This document shows, one piece after another, positions 1 to 19,521 of a stretch of 53,500 nt of DNA. Source of the stretch: Chrysomallon squamiferum (lineage: Eukaryota; Mollusca; Gastropoda; Neomphalida; Peltospiridae). The first letter of the stretch is position 1; the number at the start of each line of letters is the position of its first letter. The notes beneath the pieces were generated by a model, which ran no database searches, was not told the DNA's origin, and was given only the letters and a program-made list of their open reading frames with translations. The stretch covers positions 7,488,936-7,542,435 of the forward strand of contig CM022674.1 in the NCBI GenBank assembly GCA_012295275.1, in the 5' to 3' direction. The position numbers and the translations under genes are program-made.

Positions 1-597
1 TCTATATAATACAGGTGTACGTATGTGTGTGTATTTGTGTTTGTGTATTTGAGAGAGAAAAATTAGTATTTTCTGTATAATACAGATAAAAAAATAGGTA
101 TTTTCTATATAATACAGGTGTACGTATGTGTGTGTATTTGTGTATGTGTGTTGAACTGAGCTGTGTATAAAATCACACTCATATCACAACTGAAGCAGAA
201 GAGAGTAAAGTGTTTAACAAACATGTCAATGCACAAACAGGTAATCATGTCTAAAGTCATACTCATGAATTTCTTTATTTTCTCACCTTTCACAGGTAAC
301 AAGACAGATATATCAGCACTCGTATCTTTCTTACCTGTACAGGTATGTCAATAACACCAGCTGTCTTTACAAAAGTTTTTACCTGAGCACATTGATAGTG
401 GCTGTGGTTAAAGTGTTAGTGTAATTTGTTACCTTGAAAAAAAAAGAGAAAGTTTTTAAAGTCACTCAGGTGAAATCAGTAGATGATTTATTGTCAGGTG
501 GGATGGACAGGTGTAACAGTTATTTCATAGATCATACGTCGTAATGATTTAATTTTCAGTGTTTATTACTTTGAATTTATGTTGTGTTTATGTTTAT

Positions 598-660
<63 letters not shown>

Positions 661-998
661 TCAGAGAAAGATGGAAGGATAGAGAGAAAAAAATAAAAAT
701 AGTGACTGTTTTGAGTAAAAGAAAAAAAAATGGAAATAAATATCTTAACCCAAGTAATTATTAAAATAATAATAATTAATATATATATGTAAAACAACAG
801 ACATGGAAAAACAATGAAAATTATTGTCATTTTTAAAAATTTCTAACACTTTTTGCCATCTCTGTTTTTTCTGTCATTGTCTCACCTTTTTGTTTCTTTC
901 TGTGGATCTCTCTCTATATAGCTCTCTGTCCCCTCCCTTCCCCTCTCTCTCTCCTCCTCTCTCCCTATTCTCTCTCTTTCTCTCTCTTACTCTCTCCC

Positions 999-1039
<41 letters not shown>

Positions 1040-1068
1040 TCTCTCTCTCTCCCTATTCTCTCTCTCTA

Positions 1069-1116
<48 letters not shown>

Positions 1117-1583
1117 TCCCTCTTCTCTCTCCCTATCTCTCTATTCTCTCTCTATTTATACCTCTCTCTCTCTCTCTTACTCTCTATTACTATCGATCTC
1201 TCTCTGTTACTATCTCTCTATTACTACTCACTATTTATACCTCTCTCTCTCTCTCTCTGTAAAATGGTGCAGCACAGAGGTCAGATAACGAGGCAGGTGT
1301 TAAGTTTTATAATCAGTATTAATCTCTACATCTCACTGTAACAACAATGGATGTGGAATGAGCAGGTATCAGTTTCAGGTGATAATATCGTTAATAATAC
1401 CTGTACTTGTCTCAGGTGGGTTCTTACCTGCCCATCACACTTGTCACACCTGTTATTTGCTTTAGTATGATTAAAGACTAGTTTTGTGTGTGTGTGTTGT
1501 GTGTGTGTGTGTGTTATCAGTACCTTGTTTTATATAGCTTGGTCTGTTTAAGTGTTTATATAGTAGCTTGTTTTATATTGTTT

Positions 1584-1629
<46 letters not shown>

Positions 1630-1642
1630 TGTGTTTGTTTGT

Positions 1643-1677
<35 letters not shown>

Positions 1678-2098
1678 TGTGAGTGTGCGTGTGTGTGTGT
1701 GTGTACATGTTTGTAGGTATAAGTAAACTTGTATATTTAAATATTTTGTTTTCAACAGACAGTTAAAACATACAACAGTAATATATCAGTCAATCAACTA
1801 TTTACATGTATGTAATTTTTTAGCTTTATGTTACAGGAACAGAAACAATATCTGATGGTCACACACTGATAAAATGTTTTGAATACAATTTACATTTGTC
1901 AGTGGCTATAAAAAGTAGGACACAGTTTAGTAAGGAAATCTTTGTGTTCACAACAGTTGACAGATACAATCTCTGAATAAAACTGTGAGTTCATAAATAG
2001 TGGCTTGTTTAGGGGAAATTGTTTTCCTTCCTTTTTCTCTCTCTCTCTCTCTCTCTCTGGGTGCACATAAATATATAATAGTTTATATGGAACACACA

Positions 2099-2143
<45 letters not shown>

Positions 2144-2617
2144 GTATGTATATATATATATATATATATATAATTAAATAATAATGTTCAGTTTTAAAAC
2201 AAAAAATTTAAATTCAGTGAAGTGGATAATGTACACTATTTAATTTTATTATTTAATTTTATTATTTAATTTTATTTGTTACAAAATGTAAAATATCTTT
2301 TTTATTCATTCTTTTGTTTATTCATTTCCACTCTGATTTGTTTCAGCTTTTATTCATTCTCACGTTTGTTTTTTACTTTTGTCAGTGTCATTTATATTTT
2401 TATCTGTCTGTCTCTTTCTCTCAGTCTGTTTAAGTGAGTATATTAAAATATATACCATTATCGGTGTGTTTTTACTGTTCAGATTTGTTTTAAAAGTTTG
2501 AAATATTATCCTTTTCTATCTGAAAAATTCCTAAAATTAACTATTTTTAAAAGAAAAGAAATGTTGAAAGAATTGAAAAAAAAAAAAAAAAAAAAAAACA
2601 ACCAAAAATAATAATAA

Positions 2618-2660
<43 letters not shown>

Positions 2661-3024
2661 AAAATGAAGAAAAAGAAAACAGAATAAAAAAATAATAATA
2701 AAAAAAAAAATGAAAGAATTATGTGAGATATTCTTTGATGTGTTTTACATTGTGTTGTATTGTGGAGATTTTTACCTTTGATCTTTAACACAGTAAAGAA
2801 TTTTAATTTTTAAAAAATTTTTTCTCCATTTTGACTTGGTAAAAAAGACGAATGATGAAGGCAACAAACTTCTTGTTTCACACACAGAGAAACAAAAAAG
2901 AAGTTTTTTTTTAACAAACCAGTATTTATCAGTGTTATAGTTTTCACATCCACAAAATCTCACATCTGTCCATGCATCTGTAACACTGTTCATCCTCCAA
3001 CCTCTCACTCTCCCTTACACAGGT

Positions 3025-3135
3025 AAAACCAGGTGACAGAACTAACTTCTACCTATCATTAATTAAACTTTCTACAGGTAAACACAGGTGACACAACTAA
3101 CTTCTACCTATCATTAATTAAACTTTCTGCAGGTC
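3025..3135 (+). repeat. Roughly 55-bp tandem duplication carrying splice-acceptor-like ends
   Basis: Two copies of AGGTGACAnAACTAACTTCT followed by ACCTATCATTAATTAAACTT and TTCTnCAGGT lie in tandem. Each copy has a CTAAC branch-point-like motif and ends in a CAG|GT junction. No coding potential is visible. Confidence 0.7.
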
Positions 3136-4164
3136 ACTTAACGAGACTTACTCACCTATGATCTGAAAATAAATCAACGCTTTCAAATAAATGTATCTGT
3201 CACATCGGCCGTCATGCAGTGGATGTAGCTGCTGCCATAAACGCTGACACTGTGGCATGTTACATCGGCGCGGGTGAGTCAGGGGGATTACAAGCGCCAT
3301 CGTTCTTCTACTCTTGTCATTAACATCAGCCTCACTTCTTAAACGAAATCTGCATGTCACGTAACCGTGGTGATTGATAGCGTTTAATGGTCGCTGTTTG
3401 CATGTAAATACTTGTTTTAAAAACACAGAATGGCTTTTTTATTTTCCTCGTGTTGGAAGTGTTTAGTGAATTTCTTTTTTTTTTCATTTTTCTTTTTTCT
3501 TTTTTTGAATATTTACATACTTTAGATTTGTTTAATTCAGAAATCTGTATTTCTTGTATTCTTCTTTCATTATTTTTTTCTTTTCTTTTATTCTGTTTTA
3601 TTCAGTTTTATTCAGTTTCTTTTTTTTTTATTTCTTTTTTTCACTTCTTACATCTTCTTTTACTACTGCAACTACTATTAGTCCTCCTAATGGTACTACT
3701 GTTATTACTATTTCTAATGCTACTGCTGCTGCTACTACTACTACTACCACTATTGCTTTGCTACTGCACCTAATACTACTACTACTACTACTACTACTAA
3801 CTAATAATAATAATAAAATTAATAGCAATAATAATGATGATGATGACAAAGAACAGAACAAGTCTATATAAAATTAAACAAACTGAACTAAGTAATAATT
3901 CTCTCTCTTTATGTCCCATCAAAAATGGAAAAAAAAAAAAAAAAAAAAAAAAAAAATGAAAAAAAAAAAAAAAAAAAAAAAAGAAGTAACGAGGAGGCTG
4001 CCACTGCCGATGATGTTTTCATCACAGCTGACATGATGCTGTTTGTTAGCTGATAAACGCTGACTTGTGTGTGAAAGTGATGCTGTGTGTTATCAGATAA
4101 AAATTTAATAAAAATTAACTTGTGTGTGAAATTTAATCTGTCCACACTCTGTCTCTCTGCTGCT

Positions 4165-4675
4165 GTTATGTGTGAAAGTGAAGTATATACTTGTGTGTGA
4201 AAGTGAAGTATATACTTGTGTGTGAAAGTGAAGTATATACTTGTGTGTGAAAGTGAAGTACGTACTTGTGTGTGAAAATGAAGTATATAAGTGTGAAGTA
4301 TATACTTGTGTGTGTGAAATATGAAGTGAAGTATATGAAGTATATACTTGTGTGTGAAAGTGAAGTAGCTACTTGTGTGTGAAGTGAAGTATATACTACT
4401 GTGTGTGTGTAATTACTGTGAAAGTGAAGTATATACTTGTGTGTGAAAGTGAAGTAGCTACTTGTGTGTGAAAATGAAGTATATACTTGTGTGTGAAAGT
4501 GAAGTAGCTACTTGTGTGTGAAAGTGAAGTATATACTTGTGTGTGAAAGTGAAGTAGCTACTTGTGTGTGAAAGTGAAGTAGCTACTTGTGTGTGAAAGT
4601 GAAGTATGTACTTGTGTGTGAAAGTGAAGTACGTACTTGTGTGTGAAAGTGAAGTATATACTTATGATTGTAAAG
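4165..4675. repeat. 25-bp minisatellite with a variable palindromic core
   Basis: About 20 copies of a 25-bp unit built from CTTGTGTGTGAAAGTGAAGTA plus four variable bases. The 12-mer at the unit junction is a perfect palindrome in most copies: AAGTATATACTT, AAGTAGCTACTT or AAGTACGTACTT. A few copies are shorter or degenerate at 4280-4430. Confidence 0.9.
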
Positions 4676-5595
4676 ACAGTTTTAATTGAAGAGACAGGAA
4701 AGGGACGTTTTTTTTATTTTATGTAACATCATGAAAGGAATATAGAAATTATTAAAATAAATAACTTTAATAAAAAATTTCTTTTCATCACACTTAATAA
4801 TCTAACAACAGATTATTATTATTGTTGTTGTTATTGTTATTACTCTTAATGTTTTAATATATTTATTTATTCTATTTTATTAATACCACACCATTTTGGT
4901 AATTTTATTTAATTAATGATATATGTTTCCCTAATGTTGTTATAGAATAGGTTTTTGTTTTGATATGTTTTGTAGTGTTACTTTCTTTTTTATGTAAAAT
5001 ATACTTTTATATAATATTCTTTGAATTTATCACTGTTTTAAAAATAATTACTACTGATATAATTACAGTCAGGTTTATAATAATAAGTAAAAAAAACAAA
5101 AACAATTAGTGTCAAATGTTTTGATTGGTCAGTTTTAATTAACATCTCAGGCAAAGATCTGAACAGAAAACAGAAAAGAAAAAAACAAGAAAAAAAAACT
5201 CCCCATTGTTAGAAGTATACAGGAAGATTTGACTTTGAAAAGAAAATTAATTTACATCACTGTTGCCATGGCAACATGAAAGTCAAAGAATGATTTAAAG
5301 GTTTTTGACATGATGTATAAAATAAAAGCCAGGTTTTGTAGAGGCAGTGGAAGATGTGAGGGGGGTGAGAGGGAGGGGTTGATGAGAGTCAGAGACAATA
5401 CTGAGTGTTGAATTTCACAATATGTATATTTTTTTTAGGAATTTAATGATATTTTATTTTGTTTGAAAACCGGTGTGAAACTGAACTGTCATTCTTCCTT
5501 TTATATTCTTTATTTTTCTCTCTCTCTCTTTTGTTTCTCCCTTTTTATTTCACCCTGAATTTCTCTTGTGTATATTTTTTATTTGTCATAATCTT

Positions 5596-5697
<102 letters not shown>

Positions 5698-6022
5698 CTG
5701 TCATTATTTCTAATAAACAACAACCCAAGAACCTAGAACATTTCAGTGTAATTGTAATTTTTATTTTTGTATTTCACACATATTCAGTGCAACAAGCTTT
5801 GTTTATCAAGGTAAATCTTTAGCTGTTTGTCTTGACAAATGTCAAATTTACACACAACAGTTGTTGTTGTCATGTTACTGTGTAAAATGTTTGAAGAAAA
5901 ACAAGAAATAGCAGGAAAATAAATGACAGGAGAAAATATAAAGAAAAAGGTATAAAATAGGTAAAGAATCCTAGACAAAAAAACAACAGCAAAACAAGAA
6001 AAAAAAAAGAAAGGACACAATA

Positions 6023-6062
<40 letters not shown>

Positions 6063-6063
6063 T

Positions 6064-6094
<31 letters not shown>

Positions 6095-6283
6095 TTATGA
6101 AAAAATTAAAGAAATAATGAAAGCAAAAAAACTAAATAAAAACAGAAAAGTGACTGTTTAAATTCATATTTAAATAATTATATAATTATGTAAAACATTA
6201 AAAAAAAAGAAAATTTAAATTAATATTTTCAAAGTAGATTTTTCTGTTTTTTCATCCACTAGAAACTATTTCCTGCAAGACAG

Positions 6284-6316
<33 letters not shown>

Positions 6317-6344
6317 GTTAATAAAAAAACATTAGTTAAATTAC

Positions 6345-6520
6345 AGCCAATGAAAGCACTGTTCTCTGAGTGAATGTATCACCGCAGTGTCAGTGTAGTG
6401 GTTGACAGTTTACTACATCAGCTTCTTCATCGCTGCTGTAATCAGTGACAGTTGACATATGTGTGTGATACAACATGCAGTGCTGTTTGTGATAAATACG
6501 TTTGTGTGTGTTTTAAAAAT
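6345..6520 (+). promoter_or_regulatory. Candidate promoter or 5' UTR start of GLCE
   Basis: The segment is less repetitive and contains a CCAAT motif (CAGCCAATGAAAG near 6348). It is followed by unique sequence leading into an array of ATAG|GTAAGT donor motifs. A non-coding first exon spliced to the acceptor at 8529 would fit. No TATA box or transcript evidence is available. Confidence 0.25.
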
Positions 6521-7125
6521 TCTGTGTAATACTGTATATATTACATAGGTAAGTGATGTATGAAATATTTATAATTCTGTGTAATACTGTATATATTACA
6601 TAGGTAAGTGATGTATGAAATATTTATAATTCTGTGTAATACTGTATATATTACATAGGTAAGTGATGTATGAAATATTTATAATTCTGTGTAATACTGT
6701 ATATATTACATAGGTAAGTGATGTATGAAATATTTATAATTCTGTGTAATACTGTATATATTACATAGGTAAGTGATGTATGAAATATTTATAATTCTGT
6801 GTAATACTGTATACATTACATAGGTAAGTGATGTATGAAATATTTATAATTCTGTGTAATACTGTATATATTACTTAGGTAAGTGATGTATGAAATATTT
6901 ATAATTCTGTGTAATACTGTATATATTACATAGGTAAGTGATGTATGAAATATTTATAATTCTGTGTAATACTGTATATATTACATAGGTAAGTGATGTA
7001 TGAAATATTTATAATTCTGTGTAATACTGTATATATTACATAGGTAAGTGATGTATGAAATATTTATAATTCTGTGTAATACTGTATACATTACATAGGT
7101 AAGTGATGTATGAAATATTTATAAT
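6521..7125 (+). repeat. 55-bp tandem array, 11 copies, each with a consensus splice donor
   Basis: The unit begins TCTGTGTAATACTGTATATA and includes TTACATAGGTAAGTGATGTA. The copies are nearly identical; differences are single bases such as TATACA for TATATA and ACTTAG for ACATAG. Every unit contains AG|GTAAGT, a perfect metazoan U1-binding donor, and the inverted pair GTAATA/TATTAC. Confidence 0.95.
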
Positions 7126-7225
7126 ATGTTTTACTTGCATTTGTCTGGTTTATAAATACTGTTTAATAATGTTTAATGTTGTGCATATTATATTATTACT
7201 ATTAAATAGCTACTAAATTGTTAGT

Positions 7226-7267
<42 letters not shown>

Positions 7268-8529
7268 AACATGCAGTTAAAGCTGAAAGGCTTATTTAAA
7301 AAAAAATTCTATTCAATATAAATATGTGATTTTGAATAAATCAAAATTTTCAGAATTGTTGGAATAGATTTGATAATTATGCAGATATAAACTTAAAATT
7401 TAAAAAAATTCTATTTTGATTAAAGTTTTAAATTTATGTTGATTGTATTTTATGATTTTTTAATTAAAGTTTTAAATATTACATTTATGATTTGTCTTTA
7501 ACACTTAAAAAACTGAAAAATTACCTTTTGAAAAATGTAATTATAAAATGTAATGTATTTTAATTTTTTTAATTTTTGGGGGGTGATCAGGTGTTGAAAT
7601 ACATTTTTTTTAAAAATAAGTATATTGATTCTTGTTTTTATCAGTATTTTGACTTTAAATAAATTTGTAAAATTTCAAAATGAAATGTTTGTATTTTTGT
7701 TTTTCTTAAATCAGTTTTATACTTTCTATTATATTTTCTAGAATATATGATATACAATGTATATTTAAAAATACAAATATTAATTCTTAATTTTATTAGT
7801 TGCAGTAATTTTTCTTAAATGAAATAACAAATACTGCAACAAATTTAATATTTATTTGTTTTTTAGAAATCTTTGTTGATTATTTTTATTATTAATATTT
7901 ATAAAAATAATTTATTAAAAAAATTCAGTCACGTTATTTTGAGTTACAATGAATCATTTTCCATTTCACTAAGTTTCTGAATCATGATTTTTCTCTTAAA
8001 GAGTTATTTTTTTAAATTATCAATTTTTATATATTTATTTATTATTTGAATCATTTAATTATTTTATGAATCATTTGTTAAGTGAATTGTTTATTAGTCT
8101 GAATAATTTAATTGTTATTTGAATTATGGAGTATTTTTATATTTATTATTTTTATGTTGTTTATATATTTGAGTTACTAATTTTAGTTTTATTGAGTTTT
8201 TGAATTATATTTAATAATTTGTGTTTGGCTACTTTCTTTTTTAGTGTCAGTTATTTAGTTTTTGAATCATTATTTTGTTGAGCTTTTGTATCGTCATTTT
8301 CAGTTCATCAAGTTTTTTAATCATTTTAATTTGTTGAGTTTTTTTAATAATTTTCAGTTCTTTGAAGTTTTTTAAAATAATTTTCTGTTTATTGGGTTTT
8401 TGAATCATCATTTTCAGTTTATTGAATATGTGAATCATCTGTTACTTTTTTATCAGTTAAATTTTAAAAATTAAATTTTGGTAACAGAGAAATTGTGTGT
8501 TGTCATCGGGTTTCTTCTCTGTTGTGCAG
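7126..8529. other. AT-rich non-coding stretch before GLCE exon 1
   Basis: It holds a (GT)n run at 7231-7266, otherwise very AT-rich sequence. From 8240 to 8440 there is a degenerate repeat of TTTTCAGTTnATTGAGTTTT type. It is probably the intron preceding the first coding exon of GLCE. Confidence 0.5.
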
Positions 8530-8549
8530 ATGATGGCAATGACAAGAGG

Positions 8550-15630
<7,081 letters not shown>

Positions 15631-15871
15631 GCCAGTGGGTGACGTGGTTACATTTCTGTAAATTATTATTTTTGCAATAAGAAACAGTGTATTTGATTGG
15701 TTGATTCAGTTTTGTTTAATGGATGGTGTATGAGTTGTTTTATTTGTATATGAATTTTACTTTTACAGGGAAATTTTCGTTTTATTTTCTTTTACTCTGT
15801 TATTTTTCTTGTTTTTAAAAACGAATTTTAATTAATATATCTTCATCTAATTGAAAAGAAGATTGCTTCTC

Positions 15872-15877
15872 AATAAA
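15872..15877 (+). terminator. Candidate GLCE polyadenylation signal
   Basis: AATAAA lies 242 bases after the GLCE stop codon, in AT-rich 3' sequence. It is the first canonical hexamer downstream. Chance occurrence is possible in such AT-rich DNA. Confidence 0.4.
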
Positions 15878-16297
15878 ATTAAACTTAAAATGAACATTTT
15901 ATAATAATTATTATCTTCAGATCAAATTAGATAGCATTAATTTTAATTTAAGAGAATTAATTTTTGATTTGATTTATATTAAAATAAGGCAATTTTTCAA
16001 AATTTTAAGTTTTGTTTATATATAAATACAAATTTTTAAAAACCTGAAAAATTAATGCAAAATAAAATGAAAACAAAGGATGTTTTCATTATTGTTAAAA
16101 AATAAAATTAAAATAAGTTAATTTAAAAAAAAAAAAAAAAATTATCATTGACAAATTGCATTATGTTTAGTACAACTGTTTTATTTCCTGAAATGAGTGC
16201 CATTTATGGTTGTTGTTGTTCGGTTGTTTTTTATTTATTTTTATCATTTGGGGGGCTTTTTCTTGTTTTTATATATCTATATCTATATATATAATAA

Positions 16298-16349
<52 letters not shown>

Positions 16350-16789
16350 TACACACACACACATTATTAAATTCCTTCTTCATGTTTGTAATTCAACAGT
16401 AAATAAATTTATAAAGTGTATTGTACATAACTGATGAACTATTGCACTGATGACTTTCTGTATTGTGTAACTGTACATTTATTTCTGTATATTTGATCAT
16501 CTGTGTATTAAATTATTACACTACTAGTACAATTTAAAATATTTTATTCATTCTGTACACACTAAATTAAGTGATGTACTTAGTTTTTTCACTCTGATTT
16601 TTTCATTCAAAATAAATATATTTATTTAAAGTTTGTGGATGGAGGTAAAGTAATAAATTGATACTCTTTATATTCAGAAATAAAGAAGTAATATAATTAA
16701 TATTAAAATATAACAAAACATTTTAAAATAAAAATAAAAATTAATTGTAGTGCATTGAATATTTATTCATTCGTTTATTTATTTATTTG

Positions 16790-16848
<59 letters not shown>

Positions 16849-16959
16849 CCATTTAATAGTTTAAACTAAACTAATCATTTTAATTTTTTAATATTTATTT
16901 TGGTGTGTATTGATGAATTTAATTTGTAAGACATTTTATTCGTTTCTTGTATTTTTAAA

Positions 16960-17029
<70 letters not shown>

Positions 17030-17032
<3 letters not shown>

Positions 17033-17360
17033 GTGATGTATATAGTTTTAATCACGTGCTCAATAATGGCGTTACGTAATGCGCTACGTTCTCAGGTGCT
17101 GACGTCATCAGATTGCGATCTTGCTGTACATTTTTTGTGTTTTCACAGATCGCTAGTCGGTTGTGAATTATTTGTATTTCAGATTTTCTACTCACAGTCA
17201 GTAACGATGCGGATCCAGGAAATATTACGTAAAACCAACCGCTGGAAATTTTTATTTTGAAATACATGTGTTGGTGCGTTAACACTTTTAAAATGGCCGA
17301 AATTTTAACTTCTCGGGAGAGAACTTGACAAAAATTTTCCTGGATCCGCTGCTTAAATTC
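17030..17360. promoter_or_regulatory. CpG-richer island with CRE, E-box and YY1-like motifs
   Basis: In otherwise AT-rich repeats this segment contains ATCACGTGCT (E-box core CACGTG), a perfect TGACGTCA at 17100-17107, and AAAATGGCCGAAA, which resembles a YY1 site. Such a combination is typical of promoters, but no adjacent gene is visible on either strand. It may be an enhancer, an unannotated ncRNA promoter, or chance. Confidence 0.3.
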
Positions 17361-17431
17361 TGTTGATATTAATATGATTATACGTTTATCTTTATTTTGA
17401 ATTTACAGTAACTGTTTTGGTTGTTGCTTTG

Positions 17432-17497
<66 letters not shown>

Positions 17498-17570
17498 ATA
17501 TAGCCTTTTATTTATCGTTATGATTGCTTATCCAATTAATTCTCACATAAAAAAAAAAAAAATTGTGAAT

Positions 17571-17937
17571 TATGTTTATATATATATATATATTAATAGA
17601 AATATGGTCTCTAAAAAAAAGAGTTAATTTAATTGTTATATTTTATTTATTTATTTATTTGTTTGTTTATTTATTTTTGATTTTTTCTTTTTATTTGACA
17701 ATTATATATATATTAATAGAAATATGGTCTCTAAAAAAAAGAGTTAATTTAATTGTTATATTTTATTTATTTATTTGTTTGTTTATTTATTTTTGATTTT
17801 TTCTTTTTATTTGACAATTATATATATATTAATAGAAATATGGTCTCTAAAAAAAAAAGTTAATTTAATTGTTATATTTTATTTATTTATTTGTTTGTTT
17901 ATTTATTTTTGATTTTTTCTTTTTATTTGACAATTAC
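17571..17937 (+). repeat. Three tandem copies of a 116-120-bp AT-rich unit
   Basis: Each unit contains AATAGAAATATGGTCTCTAA and AAGAGTTAATTTAATTG followed by a TTTA/GTTT tract and TTTTTATTTGACAATTA. The copies at 17595, 17715 and 17831 are almost identical. Confidence 0.95.
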
Positions 17938-19070
17938 TGTTTTCCAAATCCTGTTAACTGTAAATATATATTTATTTTACGAGCTGGGCTGTATTCAAAT
18001 TAAATTCAGCGAATTTAGATGTTATTAAAATACTATTAAAACGTTTCTCGTTGTAAAGATTAATTTTAACTAAATTATTTGTATTATAAAGAATTTTTAA
18101 ATGAAATGTAAAGAAATATAATTTACGTTTTAAAAGATCGAAAATTGACGAATTTTAACGACCTTATGACGTCATATCATTGTTTTAATGACCTACGCAC
18201 TTCTATTTCTTTTTATTATTAGATTTTATTTATTTATTTATTATTATTATTAATTTTAAACTTTGATTCTTCGAATATTATACTTGAAAAACGTTTATTT
18301 TTTTAAAATTTTGGTGCAGAAACACCAGAAAACAAACATGAACATTTTAGGTTGTGTATTGTGATTATAAATGTGTTTTATTTTTTACTATCTCGACGTT
18401 CTTGTCTCCCTTGTCGTTGTTTTGTGATGTACGGTGGCTGGCTGAGTTCATACTTGTGTATATAGTTAATGTTATTATTACTGTGGCATATATACATATA
18501 TATATATTTTACTGTTTGTGCATATTTCAGTGTAGTGGATTAAAATCATTCATAATTTCGTCATCATGTAACTAGGTCCTATTTTTATTAGCTTGAACGG
18601 GCGCATCAACAACAGTAAGAAAAAAGAGTAAAATACGAGGAAAAATTCCAACCTAACTGTCGTATACTGCATGTCACGGATTCGTATGTTTTCGTCTGAC
18701 AGACTTTCATTTAACATTTAATTTTTACGTCATATGCTGTACTATTAATAGACGATATAATGACAACGCATTCCCTTCACTGAAATGAATAGTAGGCGAT
18801 GGCGTAATTATATTTGACGTCACAGTCCATTATTAGCAACAAATTTGTTTATCAACGGAAACGGGGTAAGTTTAGACTGATATTATTAAAATAGATATAA
18901 ATAATTATTTATATTACTTTTGCTTGGTTTTAGTTGTCTTTTTTATTTTTTTTTTTTTTTTTAAATATAAGCTGATTTTATTATATACAAGACTGTTTAT
19001 TTATTTTAATTTTGAATAAAATCAGCATGTTTTGATTTTTTATTATTATTACTATCATCATTTTCGTTTA

Positions 19071-19116
<46 letters not shown>

Positions 19117-19462
19117 AGTGAATGTATGTTGTGATATGTAAAGAAATCAAAAGCATTCCATCTTGTGTTGTACGTGTATTGTCAGAAAAGTGCTTCCAAT
19201 CTTTTCTTTTGTAAATATCGCTGGAAAGCTCTCTACAGACATAAAAACATAACAAATTTTCTTTGTCTTTTGTTTTCTTTCGATTTTATCAGCAGAAACA
19301 CACATACGTGAATGAACAACAAAAAAAAAACGTTTCAAACTGTTATATATTTTATATTATTTAAAGACAACATCGACATTTTTTATTAGTTTATTTTTCT
19401 GTTATTATTTACTACTACTACTATTACTACTTCTACTTTTATTAGTATTACTACCACTATTA

Positions 19463-19521
<59 letters not shown>

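Noticed and set aside
295-342. A possible 48-bp exon with acceptor TTTCACAG and donor ACAG|GTATGT at the window start
   Set aside because: The signals are decent, but the 16-residue peptide is not recognisable and no partner exon is visible. CAGGT motifs are common nearby.
824-1288. A 154-codon Ser/Leu frame
   Set aside because: It is a CT-repeat artefact without non-repetitive coding sequence.
3148-3426. A 92-codon minus-strand frame of normal composition
   Set aside because: It has no similarity to a known family and no convincing splice partners. It was kept only as a less repetitive island.
6521-7125. CRISPR-like regular array
   Set aside because: The repeats are directly adjacent without unique spacers, and the locus is eukaryotic. 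It is a minisatellite.
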